Source of the DNA: Candidatus Gastranaerophilales bacterium
Lineage (GTDB): Bacteria > Cyanobacteriota > Vampirovibrionia > Gastranaerophilales > Gastranaerophilaceae
DNA: 14,651 bases
Assembly (NCBI GenBank): GCA_021199975.1
Contig: JAJQHF010000087.1
Location: 1 to 14,651 of the forward strand
Direction of reading: 5' to 3'
A model generated the notes under the pieces. It was not told the DNA's origin, made no database searches, and saw nothing but the letters and a program-made list of their open reading frames with translations. Position 1 is the first letter of the stretch; every line of letters begins with the position of its first letter. The position numbers and the translations under genes were made by a program. This document shows positions 1-7,595 of the stretch, one piece after another.

Positions 1-1076
1 CCGGAGTCTGAGATGCCTGCTAATCTTTTTAATTCATCAGGTCTTTGGGATTTCATTAAAGCATCTTCCGCAGTAACAAGTTTTTGTCTGTAAAGATTAG
101 CAAGTGCTGTTTCAAGAGTCTGCATACCGATACCGGCACCTGTTTGAATTGAAGAATATAACTGTGCGGATTTTCCTTCTCTAATCATATTAGATACGGC
201 ATTATTTTTAATAAGAATTTCCTGTGCCATAACACGACCTTTTTTTGTTCCGTCAGGTTGAACTCTAGGCAGCAAAGTTTGAGCAAAAACAGCTTCTAAA
301 CAACCTCCTAATTGTACTCGTATTTGCTGCTGCTGTCCTTCAGGAAAAACGTCAATAATACGGTCAATTGTTTGGCTGGCTGAAGAGGTGTGAAGTGTTC
401 CGAACACCAAGTGTCCTGTTTCTGCCGCTGTTAAAGCCAAACCGATAGTTTCCTGATCACGCATTTCGCCGACCAGTATGATATCAGGGTCTTCTCTTAA
501 TGCTGACTTCAAGGCATTTGCAAATGAACGGGTATCTTGTCCCAATTCTCTTTGGTGTATAACACTTTTTTTAGATTTGTGTACAAATTCGATAGGATCC
601 TCAATTGTAAGAATATGTTCACTTCTTGTTTCATTAATATGGTCAATCATTGCAGCAAGGGTTGTGGATTTTCCGCTTCCTGTAGGTCCGGTTACTAAGA
701 TTAATCCTCTTGGACGTTCTGTAACTGTTCTTACTACATCCGGCAGCCCTAATGCATCAAAAGAAGGAATTGTACTTACAATTGTTCTGAAAGCAGATGC
801 ATAAGTACCTTTGTTTTTATATATATTTACCCTGAAACGTCCTATGCCTGTAACTCCGTATGACATATCAAGCTCCCAAGTTTGTTCCAAAGTTCTTCTT
901 TGTTCATTTGAAAGCATGGGAAATAACAATTCTTCAACACCCTCAGGTGTAAACGGAGGATATTTTGTTCGAAGCAGATTACCATCAACTCTTATTACGG
1001 GCGGTAGTCCTGAAGATATATGCAAATCGCTCGCTCTATATTGTATAACTTCTTTTAATAAGTCATCTATTACCAT
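1..1076 (-). CDS. pilT: Type IV pilus retraction ATPase PilT (3' end cut by the window)
   Basis: Hexameric cytoplasmic ATPase that powers pilus retraction (twitching motility, DNA uptake). My reading of the minus strand from the ATG at 1076 gives 358 codons without a stop to the window edge. The N-terminal PAS-like domain (about 1-100) carries ASDLHIS and the family-typical RFRVNIY. The RecA-like domain follows: Walker A GPTGSGKST at residues 130-138 (Lys136), Walker B region DIILVGEMRD with Glu204, the His-box segment HLVFGTLHTSSA, and NAVSNMIRE, corresponding to the PilT AIRNLIRE motif. Lys136 and Glu204 fall at the same numbers as in Pseudomonas PilT, which supports the start. That start has GAGGT about 5 bases upstream. 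PilT proteins are usually 340-370 residues, so only a few are missing. The permease gene ends 42 bp upstream, so co-transcription is possible although the functions are unrelated. Confidence 0.96.
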   Translation of the reverse strand, partial: MVIDDLLKEVIQYRASDLHISSGLPPVIRVDGNLLRTKYPPFTPEGVEELLFPMLSNEQRRTLEQTWELDMSYGVTGIGRFRVNIYKNKGTYASAFRTIVSTIPSFDALGLPDVVRTVTERPRGLILVTGPTGSGKSTTLAAMIDHINETRSEHILTIEDPIEFVHKSKKSVIHQRELGQDTRSFANALKSALREDPDIILVGEMRDQETIGLALTAAETGHLVFGTLHTSSASQTIDRIIDVFPEGQQQQIRVQLGGCLEAVFAQTLLPRVQPDGTKKGRVMAQEILIKNNAVSNMIREGKSAQLYSSIQTGAGIGMQTLETALANLYRQKLVTAEDALMKSQRPDELKRLAGISDS

Positions 1077-1118
1077 ACTTTACCTCTTAATTACCTTCGT
1101 TATATATATAATAACCGT

Positions 1119-2498
1119 TTATTTTATTTTATACAAGTTTTTAAATTTTTTCCATGCCAAGTATATTGGTATTCCTGTTGCAATTATCAGTAATGTTTTC
1201 ATTGAACTTGAAAATTTATTTAAAGTAAGAGCATATATTATGTAACTGCCTGTAACTATGAAAAAAATTCCGTATAATGAAGGAACCTTGTTCTTTATCG
1301 TTTCTTTATTTTTAAATCTGTAAACAAAAATTCCAATTGCTGTTAAAACATAAAATATTAATGCCGCATATATAACGTAATCCAATAATTCGCTGTAATT
1401 TCCGCAAAAAAGTATAAACATGCAAGCCCATATACATTGAAGAAGCAATGAGTTAACGGGAACATTTGTTTTTGTGTTGAGGGCTGCTAAACTTTTAAAA
1501 AGAAGATTATCTTTTGCCATTTGGTAGTAAACTCTTGCGCCTGTCATAATAAGTCCGTTTGCACTGCCGCAAGCTGAAATCAAGATTATAATCGCTATAA
1601 TAATTTTGCCCAATTCACCCGCTATATTTTGCATCAGAACAACCGCTACCACATCCTCAGGCGCTGTTTTTATTTGCTCTGTCGGGATTGAGCATACATA
1701 AAGCAGATTTATAAGCAAATATAAAGAAAAAACTAAAAGCACACCCCAAAATAAGGCTTTAGGAATGTTTTTATCAGGGTCTTTGACTTCTGCTGAAATG
1801 AATGTAATATTATTCCATGTTACCATTGCAAATATAGCACCTACCGTGGCAGTTGAGATTATTTCAAGTTCTGAAATCGAAATATCCGAAAATTTCATTA
1901 AATAAGGAAAATTTGCCGTTATTGTTTCCAAACTGCAGCCAAAGAAAATACCAAAAACAATAATCCCCGCAATTGAAAGAATTTTTGTTGCCGTGAATAT
2001 ATTTTGAGTTAAAACTCCGTATTTTATACCCCTTGAGTTAATGTAAGTAAGTATTATACATACTATAAGCGCACATATTTGCTGTGTTGAAATTGAGAAA
2101 AAAGGTGTTTGGATTAAATATTTTGTTGAACTTATCCAAGGGAAAAGAATGCCGAGAAATTTTCCTACAGCGATACAAACAGCGCCGATAGTTGCTGTTT
2201 GTATAACTAAAAGCAGCGACCACCCGTATAAAAATGCGGTCAAATCGTTAAACATTTTTTTTAAAAATATATATTGTCCGCCGTCTTCTTTTATATTTAA
2301 AACAGGTTCTGCATAAGCTATTGCACCTGATAAAGAAAACAGACCCGCAATAATCCAAACAATTATAAGAAAAAAAGCACTTTCTACCTGACGTGCTATA
2401 TCCGCTGATACAATAAAAATTCCGCAGCCTATCATAGAGCCTGCTGTTACGGAAATAGAATCTTTTAAATCTAAAGTTCTTTTTAAATCACTGCTCAT
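1119..2498 (-). CDS. APC-superfamily amino acid permease
   Basis: Predicted inner-membrane amino acid transporter of 459 residues, the normal length for a 12-helix APC protein. A short cytoplasmic N-terminus leads into helix 1 with GSMIGCGIF (residues 20-28), the unwound-helix substrate site motif of APC/LAT-type carriers. About eleven more hydrophobic segments follow, with conserved-looking AEVKDPDKNIPKA in the middle loop (a typical APC cytoplasmic motif). The start overlaps the last 11 bases of the upstream AGCS symporter gene and has only a weak ribosome site, so translational coupling is likely. Substrate cannot be read from sequence: exchangers, glutamate/GABA-type and SteT-like carriers all share these features. 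The pairing with a sodium:alanine symporter suggests a role in amino acid acquisition or exchange. Confidence 0.87.
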   Translation of the reverse strand: MSSDLKRTLDLKDSISVTAGSMIGCGIFIVSADIARQVESAFFLIIVWIIAGLFSLSGAIAYAEPVLNIKEDGGQYIFLKKMFNDLTAFLYGWSLLLVIQTATIGAVCIAVGKFLGILFPWISSTKYLIQTPFFSISTQQICALIVCIILTYINSRGIKYGVLTQNIFTATKILSIAGIIVFGIFFGCSLETITANFPYLMKFSDISISELEIISTATVGAIFAMVTWNNITFISAEVKDPDKNIPKALFWGVLLVFSLYLLINLLYVCSIPTEQIKTAPEDVVAVVLMQNIAGELGKIIIAIIILISACGSANGLIMTGARVYYQMAKDNLLFKSLAALNTKTNVPVNSLLLQCIWACMFILFCGNYSELLDYVIYAALIFYVLTAIGIFVYRFKNKETIKNKVPSLYGIFFIVTGSYIIYALTLNKFSSSMKTLLIIATGIPIYLAWKKFKNLYKIK

Positions 2499-4020
2499 CT
2501 TTAAACCAGACTTTATTCATTTTAAAGATTAAATTGTGTCTTTTGCAATATTCAATTAATTCCTTTTTAATATCTTTTAACATAATAAATATAGCAAGCA
2601 AGTTAGGCGCTGCCATTACAAGGTATGTTGCATCAGTAAAATCTATTACGCTTTGAATGCTCATTGATGAGCCTATAACAATAAATATGCAAAATAAAAT
2701 TTGATAAAAAATAATACATTTTTTATTTTCACCTGTTAAAAAAGTCCAGGCTTTTTGCCCGTAGTATGCCCACGATAAAATTGTTGAAAGTGCAAATAAT
2801 ATAATAATAACAGCTAAAACATAAGGAAAGAAAGGTATTACACTTTGAAATGCGGCAGAAGTAAGTTCTACACCTGAAATTCCGTCTGTATAATTAAGGT
2901 ACTGTCCTGTTAAAATAATAACAAAAGCGGTCATGGAGCAAACAATAACAGTATCTAAAAAAGGTTCTATCATAGATACAAAACCTTGCGAAACGGGTTC
3001 ATTTGTCTTAACTGCGGCATAAGCAATAGGAGAAGAGCCTAAACCCGCTTCATTAGACTGCAAAGAGCGTCTTAACCCTATAATAATTGAACCGATTATT
3101 CCGCCTGCAACAGCTTTCGGAAAGAAGGCTTCATGAATGATTGTATAAAATGCCTGCGGAATTTGTGTAAAGTGGGTAATTATAACGGTTAAGCATGCAA
3201 GTGCATATAAAACGCACATAAAAGGAACTACTTTGGATGTAACTCTTGCAATACTTTTTATTCCGCCGACAATAACAAGTCCTATTACAATTGCAACGCA
3301 TAAACCAAAAATCCAGCAGTGAGTGTTAAAGAAACTGTTACTGCCTCCCGTTATAACTATAAACTGTTGAGCAGCCTGATTTGTTTGAAGCATACAGCCG
3401 CCGCCGATTGTTCCTAAAAGGCAGGCAATTGCAAAAATATAAGCTGAAATTTTACCTGTTTTGTGATGTCCTATTTGCGAAAATCCCTGTTCAATATAAA
3501 ACATGGGACCGCCTGAAATTGTGCCGTCAGGATTATATTTTCTGTGTTTTAAGGAAAGTGTTACTTCACAGAATTTTAGAGCCATACCGAATAATGCACC
3601 CATGCACATCCAAAACATTGCCCCCGGGCCGCCTAATGATATTGCTATGGCAACACCTGCTATATTGCCTATGCCGACCGTTCCCGATAAAGCGGTTGCT
3701 AAAGCTCCAAATGTTGATACTTCGCCTTTATGACCCTCTGTATCTTTTTTATGAAAAATTTGAAATAAAGAATGTTTAAACCCCCAAATACCGATACATC
3801 TAAAGTAAAAAGTACAAAATATACTTGCGGCCATCATTAAAAATATAAGGATAGGAACTTCTGCTCCCAAAATTTTAACAGGTACAAAAATTAATTGTGA
3901 AAATTTGTCTGAAAACGGGGAGAAATACTTTTCTACAGCTTCATCCACACCGATTGCATAAGCTTTTTGTACAAGGAAAATTAAACTGAACACGGTTAAA
4001 AAAATTCTTCGGCTTATCAT
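2488..4020 (-). CDS. Sodium:alanine/glycine symporter, AGCS family
   Basis: Predicted inner-membrane Na+-coupled alanine or glycine importer of 510 residues. It shows the AGCS landmarks: GTVGIGNIAG at residues 113-122, then PGAMFWMCMGALFGMALKFCE at 132-152 (signature PGA.FW...A..G...KF.E), GGPMFYIEQG soon after, and RSLQSNEAGLGSSPIA in the second half. About eleven hydrophobic segments are present. I chose the ATG at 4020: GGAAAGAGAG (4031-4040) lies 10 bases ahead of it, and the first 22 residues look like a signal or first helix ending in AYA. An in-frame GTG at 4044 would add eight residues but lacks a ribosome site. It is first in a likely unit with the APC permease (11-bp overlap) and possibly pilT. 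Family assignment is secure; the exact substrate is inferred. Confidence 0.93.
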   Translation of the reverse strand: MISRRIFLTVFSLIFLVQKAYAIGVDEAVEKYFSPFSDKFSQLIFVPVKILGAEVPILIFLMMAASIFCTFYFRCIGIWGFKHSLFQIFHKKDTEGHKGEVSTFGALATALSGTVGIGNIAGVAIAISLGGPGAMFWMCMGALFGMALKFCEVTLSLKHRKYNPDGTISGGPMFYIEQGFSQIGHHKTGKISAYIFAIACLLGTIGGGCMLQTNQAAQQFIVITGGSNSFFNTHCWIFGLCVAIVIGLVIVGGIKSIARVTSKVVPFMCVLYALACLTVIITHFTQIPQAFYTIIHEAFFPKAVAGGIIGSIIIGLRRSLQSNEAGLGSSPIAYAAVKTNEPVSQGFVSMIEPFLDTVIVCSMTAFVIILTGQYLNYTDGISGVELTSAAFQSVIPFFPYVLAVIIILFALSTILSWAYYGQKAWTFLTGENKKCIIFYQILFCIFIVIGSSMSIQSVIDFTDATYLVMAAPNLLAIFIMLKDIKKELIEYCKRHNLIFKMNKVWFKDEQ

Positions 4021-4382
4021 GTATTTATTGCTCTCTTTCCACACTCTGCATTAATTGGGAATTTCTATACAAGGATATATGAAACATGCCATATATACAA
4101 GTAAATGAATACTGCCGGCTTACAAAGCGTTACAATAAGAACGTTTTTATATTTTTAGGTTATTATACAAAAAGAAGGAGCAGATAAGAAAAAAGCTATG
4201 AGTTAATCATAGCTGTAGATTAGGGATATGTGTATCATCGTTTTTTCCAAGGAATATAGGTTAATATTAACAGTGCAAATCTGTTTTTAAATCATACATA
4301 ATGTTGAATAAATCTGTTTTCGTTTTTCGATTTATCATATAAAAGCAGTATGTACGAACTCAAAAAATATAATTTACAAGGT
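4021..4382 (-). other. Gene-free stretch between feoAB and the symporter gene
   Basis: No credible coding frame on either strand; the best small frames lack ribosome sites or stop within about 25 codons. It contains the feoAB terminator (4189-4214, listed separately) and must hold the symporter promoter. The clearest -10 candidate on the minus strand is TATAAT at 4162-4167, but it has no convincing -35 and would leave a leader of about 135 bases. I cannot place the promoter firmly. Confidence 0.5.
4189..4214 (-). terminator. Intrinsic terminator downstream of feoAB
   Basis: On the minus strand AGCTATGA and TCATAGCT form a perfect 8-bp stem around a 5-base loop, followed directly by a run of at least five T. 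It lies about 170 bases past the feoAB stop, on the same strand, and before the symporter promoter region, so it would end the feoAB transcript and insulate the symporter unit. The stem is AT-rich, so it may be only moderately strong. Confidence 0.72.
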
Positions 4383-6758
4383 TTAAAACATACTTCCGAT
4401 TGTATAGACAAAAAAGGCAATAAACCAGGCAATTGAACATTGAAGAAGAACAACTAAAACAGCATATCTCTTGCCTAATTCTCTTCTTACCGTGGCTATT
4501 GCGGCAACACATGGGGTATATAAAAGAGAAAATACTAAAAAGACAAAAGCGGTCAATTTGGTAAATAATAGGGGAAGTTTATCCGTATCACCGCCTAAAA
4601 GAACGGTTAAAGTACTTACTACGCTTTCTTTTGCCATAAATCCCGTTATAAATGCGGTTGATATTCTCCAATCGGAAATCCCCAGCGGTTTAAATATCGG
4701 TACTACTAAATTTCCCAATGCGGCAAGCAGGCTGTCGGCAGAATTACTTACAAGATTTAATCTGGAGTCAAAGGATTGAAGAAACCATATTATAATTGCC
4801 GCTGTAAATATTATAGTGAATGCTCTTGTTACAAAATCTTTTGATTTCATATAAATAAGTCTGTAAACATTCATAGGGCTTGGCATTCTATAATTTGGAA
4901 GCTCCATTACAAAAGGTACGGGCTGTCCTTTAAAAACAAAATATTTTAAAATAAATGCAAAAATTATTCCTGTTATTATACCGATTAAATAAAGACCGAT
5001 TATAACAAGTACCTGATTTTCTCTGAAAAATGCGGCTGTAAACAAAGCGTAGATAGGAAGTTTAGCGCTGCAGCTCATAAACGGAGTTAATAAAATTGTA
5101 ATTTTTCTGTCACGTTCAGACGGCAGTGTGCGTGTCGCCATAATAGCAGGAACACTGCAGCCAAAGCCGACAAGCATAGGAACAAAACTTCTGCCTGATA
5201 ATCCTATTTTTCTTAACATTTTATCCATAATAAAAGCAACTCTTGCCATATAGCCGCTGTCCTCTAATATAGATAAAAAGAAAAATAAAACAACAATTAT
5301 GGGCAAAAAACTTAAAACACTTCCCACACCTGCATAAATACCGTCAATAATTAAAGAATGGACTATCGGATTTAAACCGTAATCGGTAAGAAAATTGTCG
5401 GTAACGTTCGTAAAATATTCAATTCCTTTTTCTGTAAGTTCAGAAAGAAAACCGCCGAAGGAACCGAAGGTTAAGTAAAATATTAATGCCATAATTGCTA
5501 AAAATGCAATCATAGCTGTATATTTTCCCGTTAGAATTTTATCCGCATTTGCGCTTATTTTGTGTCCTACAGATTCAACAGGCTTTTTTACATAGCTTCC
5601 GCATAGTTTTTCAATAAAAGAAAATCTCATATCAGCAAGCGCCGCTTCTTTATCTAAGCCTCTTTCCTCCTCCATTTGAGTAATAATTTCGTTACAAATT
5701 TCTATTTCATGCGGTTCTAAATTTAAAGATTTTAAAATAAGACTATCCCCTTCCGCCAGCTTAGTTGCCGCAAAACGAACGGGAATATCGGCATTTTTTG
5801 CGTGGTCTTCAATTAAATGAATAATTGAGTGAATACATCTGTGTACACTTTCAGAGTTTTTATCATTAGGGTCGCAAAAATCCAATCTCCCCGGGTGTTC
5901 CTGATATTTTGCGACATTCACTGCGTGTTCAATTAATTCTTCAATACCTTCATCTTTTGAAGCTGAAATTGGAATTACAGGAACCCCCAAAGCTGATTCA
6001 AGCCCGTTAACGTCAATACTTCCGCCATTTTTATGAACTTCATCCATCATGTTTAAAGCTATAACCATAGGAACATCAAGCTCTATTAACTGTGATGTTA
6101 AAAACAAATTTCTTTCTATATTTGCGGCATCAACAATGTTTATAATTCCGTCAGGTTTTTCATCTAATATAAAATTTCTTGTTACAATTTCTTCGCTTCC
6201 ATAAGGCGACAGTGAGTATATCCCAGGTAAATCGGTTATTGTAACATTTTTATAGTTCTTAATTTCTCCGTCCGTTCTGTCTACCGTAACACCGGGGAAG
6301 TTCCCTACGTGCTGGTTCATGCCCGTAAGCCTGTTAAAAAGAGTTGTTTTTCCTGAATTTTGATTTCCTGCCAGAGCAAAATTTATTTTTGTTTTTAAAA
6401 TGGGTTTGCCTGTTCTTATTGTTTCATAAGCCAGGCTTTCGCCAATTTGTGAATGCTCCGTATCTTGAAAATTTTTATTAATTTCTTGTGTTTTGCGGGT
6501 GTTATTAATACTATTCGGTTTTATTTTTATTTTTGCCGCATCTTCTTTTCTTAAAGTTAATTCATAACCTCTTAAACTTATTTGAAGCGGATTTCCCATA
6601 GGAGCTGTTTTAATAAGGACAACTTCTACCCCCGGGGTTAAGCCCATATTTAAAATATGCCGTCTTAAAGCTTTATCTTCACAATCAACAGATAAAATAA
6701 CGGCGGCTTTTCCGATATTTAATTCGGCCAGAGTCATTTGTTTTTTTATGTTCGTCAT
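4383..6758 (-). CDS. feoB: FeoA-FeoB fusion, ferrous iron transporter
   Basis: GTP-driven Fe2+ importer of the inner membrane, 791 residues, with FeoA fused to its N-terminus. Residues about 8-75 are the FeoA SH3-like domain (MTLAELNIGK at its start, then LRRHILNMGLTPGVEV). A polar linker of about 45 residues follows. The G domain has G1 GNQNSGKTT at 131-139 (Lys137), switch region HVGNFPGVTVDRT, G3 DLPG, G4 NMMD and G5 SAS. After a helical GDI region come two Gate repeats with FGCSVPAIMATRTL and CSAKLPIYALFTA. The ATG at 6758 is chosen because GGAGAG sits 7 bases upstream; an in-frame extension to 6860 would overlap the next gene and the terminator. FeoA and FeoB are usually separate genes, but fusions are known in gut anaerobes. 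No FeoC or Cys-rich FeoB partner gene is adjacent. Confidence 0.96.
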   Translation of the reverse strand: MTNIKKQMTLAELNIGKAAVILSVDCEDKALRRHILNMGLTPGVEVVLIKTAPMGNPLQISLRGYELTLRKEDAAKIKIKPNSINNTRKTQEINKNFQDTEHSQIGESLAYETIRTGKPILKTKINFALAGNQNSGKTTLFNRLTGMNQHVGNFPGVTVDRTDGEIKNYKNVTITDLPGIYSLSPYGSEEIVTRNFILDEKPDGIINIVDAANIERNLFLTSQLIELDVPMVIALNMMDEVHKNGGSIDVNGLESALGVPVIPISASKDEGIEELIEHAVNVAKYQEHPGRLDFCDPNDKNSESVHRCIHSIIHLIEDHAKNADIPVRFAATKLAEGDSLILKSLNLEPHEIEICNEIITQMEEERGLDKEAALADMRFSFIEKLCGSYVKKPVESVGHKISANADKILTGKYTAMIAFLAIMALIFYLTFGSFGGFLSELTEKGIEYFTNVTDNFLTDYGLNPIVHSLIIDGIYAGVGSVLSFLPIIVVLFFFLSILEDSGYMARVAFIMDKMLRKIGLSGRSFVPMLVGFGCSVPAIMATRTLPSERDRKITILLTPFMSCSAKLPIYALFTAAFFRENQVLVIIGLYLIGIITGIIFAFILKYFVFKGQPVPFVMELPNYRMPSPMNVYRLIYMKSKDFVTRAFTIIFTAAIIIWFLQSFDSRLNLVSNSADSLLAALGNLVVPIFKPLGISDWRISTAFITGFMAKESVVSTLTVLLGGDTDKLPLLFTKLTAFVFLVFSLLYTPCVAAIATVRRELGKRYAVLVVLLQCSIAWFIAFFVYTIGSMF

Positions 6759-6777
6759 AATACAACTCTCCGGCTGT

Positions 6778-6786
6778 ATTATATCA
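6778..6786 (-). promoter_or_regulatory. Extended -10 promoter of feoAB
   Basis: The minus strand reads TGATATAAT, a perfect extended -10 (TGnTATAAT), 19 bases upstream of the feoAB start codon. Transcription would begin near 6771, leaving a leader of about 13 bases that still includes GGAGAG. There is no good -35: at normal spacing that position falls inside the T-rich arm of the neighbouring terminator, which fits an extended -10 promoter. I see no convincing Fur or DtxR operator, so iron control is not evident. Confidence 0.6.
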
Positions 6787-6797
6787 TAAGGGAAATC

Positions 6798-6830
6798 AAA
6801 AAAGGAGAAACAATTAGTTTCTCCTTTTTT
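6798..6830. terminator. Bidirectional intrinsic terminator
   Basis: GGAGAAAC (6804-6811) and GTTTCTCC (6817-6824) form a perfect 8-bp stem around AATTA, flanked by six A and six T, so either strand ends in a U-tract. It begins one base after the stop of the small membrane gene (6832) on the minus strand and lies just ahead of the feoAB promoter. Its natural role is to end the small-gene transcript so that feoAB is transcribed independently. Confidence 0.82.
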
Positions 6831-6831
6831 C

Positions 6832-6948
6832 TTATTCTGCTGCAGGTTCTTGAACTTCATTTTCGCTTTTATTTTTCTTTGACTTGATAAATTTTGCTGC
6901 GCTAAGTCCTATACCTATCATTGCACCTAAAATAAATAATTTTTTCAT
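6832..6948 (-). CDS. 38-residue single-pass membrane peptide, unknown function
   Basis: A short gene reading MKKLFILGAMIGIGLSAAKF, then a basic stretch (KSKKNKSEN) and an acidic tail ending EPAAE. The ATG is preceded by GGAGGG about 6 bases away, one of the best ribosome sites in the window. The stop is followed at once by an intrinsic terminator, so it forms a complete minimal transcription unit. Residues 4-20 form one glycine-rich hydrophobic helix, and the lysines predict an N-out/C-in single-pass protein, though topology is inferred. It recalls YtxH-like or other small stress membrane peptides but is too short to assign. A -10-like TATAAT lies at 7008-7013 and a 14-bp AT palindrome at 6976-6989, both upstream. 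Its position next to feoAB is suggestive only, since a terminator separates them. Confidence 0.7.
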   Translation of the reverse strand: MKKLFILGAMIGIGLSAAKFIKSKKNKSENEVQEPAAE

Positions 6949-7058
6949 TATATTCCCTCCGTTTTAAACATAAACATATTAATTAATATAATGAATTTTT
7001 CCTATAGATTATATAAAGCAAAAAAGGCTAATTATTTTTTTGTTTATTTAAAGAATAG

Positions 7059-7595
7059 TTATTGCTTTGTTATGTTTTTTTCAAAATTTTCCATGGAAAC
7101 AAAATTAAAATTATTTATATTTCTTTTTGCAGTTTCATGATGAAGAACTTTTTTTTCAAATTGTTCGGCGCAAGGTGTTGCAATAAGAGGAACTAATATT
7201 CTTTCTGCTAGTATTGTTGAACCTATTAATGCAAGAATTTGGCTAAATCCCTTTTTAGCTTTTGTTATATCTTTAAATTCGCAGGTTTTAAATAATTTAT
7301 CCCATATTTTATTTTGAATTTTAGGGTTTGCTAAGCTGTAACCGACCCCTAATTGAAGAACTGCCGTAACAATACCTGACATTAAATCCATGGAGGCTAC
7401 AAAAGGTCTTTTTTCTTCCGGTATTTCTTCATTTTTCATTGTAGTTTTAAATCTTGTTCCATAGGCAAATACATCTTTTGCAACATTAATTGTTACAAGT
7501 GTTTTAGCGGCAAACGTATCATCCTTAATTGTATGATTTATATGTTTGTTTATAAATTCAGAATTGGTAATTTTATTTAGCAGATTTATTGTCAT
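7059..7595 (-). CDS. Unknown 178-residue protein, second of a tandem pair
   Basis: I do not recognise a family. The protein is mostly helical, with two hydrophobic segments (about residues 71-90, GIVTAVLQLGVGYSLA, and 118-140, ILALIGSTILAERILVPLIA), a charged stretch NEEIPEEKRP at 55-64 just before the first, and a polar C-terminus. No signal peptide, catalytic motif or metal site is visible. The same plan (charged loop, hydrophobic helix, polar middle, second hydrophobic segment ending in a basic helix) occurs in the upstream gene, so I infer diverged paralogues. The start overlaps that gene by 23 bp, with GGTGA 6 bases ahead of the ATG, which indicates a single operon and translational coupling. 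Possibly a lineage-specific membrane-associated protein; function unknown. Confidence 0.75.
   Translation of the reverse strand: MTINLLNKITNSEFINKHINHTIKDDTFAAKTLVTINVAKDVFAYGTRFKTTMKNEEIPEEKRPFVASMDLMSGIVTAVLQLGVGYSLANPKIQNKIWDKLFKTCEFKDITKAKKGFSQILALIGSTILAERILVPLIATPCAEQFEKKVLHHETAKRNINNFNFVSMENFEKNITKQ

Noticed and set aside
478..1245. Two plus-strand open frames (about 108 and 144 codons)
   Set aside because: They lie antisense to pilT and the permease C-terminus, have no ribosome sites and give compositionally odd proteins with no family resemblance.
3381..3779. Plus-strand open frames inside the AGCS symporter gene
   Set aside because: Antisense shadows of a well-conserved transporter; no start signals.
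4021..4044. GTG start extending the AGCS symporter by eight residues
   Set aside because: No ribosome site before it, whereas GGAAAGAGAG precedes the ATG at 4020.
6759..6830. Fur box upstream of feoAB
   Set aside because: No acceptable match to the GATAAT-type 7-1-7 repeat was found; the only strong inverted repeat is the terminator stem.
6759..6860. N-terminal extension of feoAB to an ATG at 6860
   Set aside because: It would read through the bidirectional terminator and overlap the small membrane gene; the ATG at 6758 has a proper ribosome site and begins the FeoA domain.
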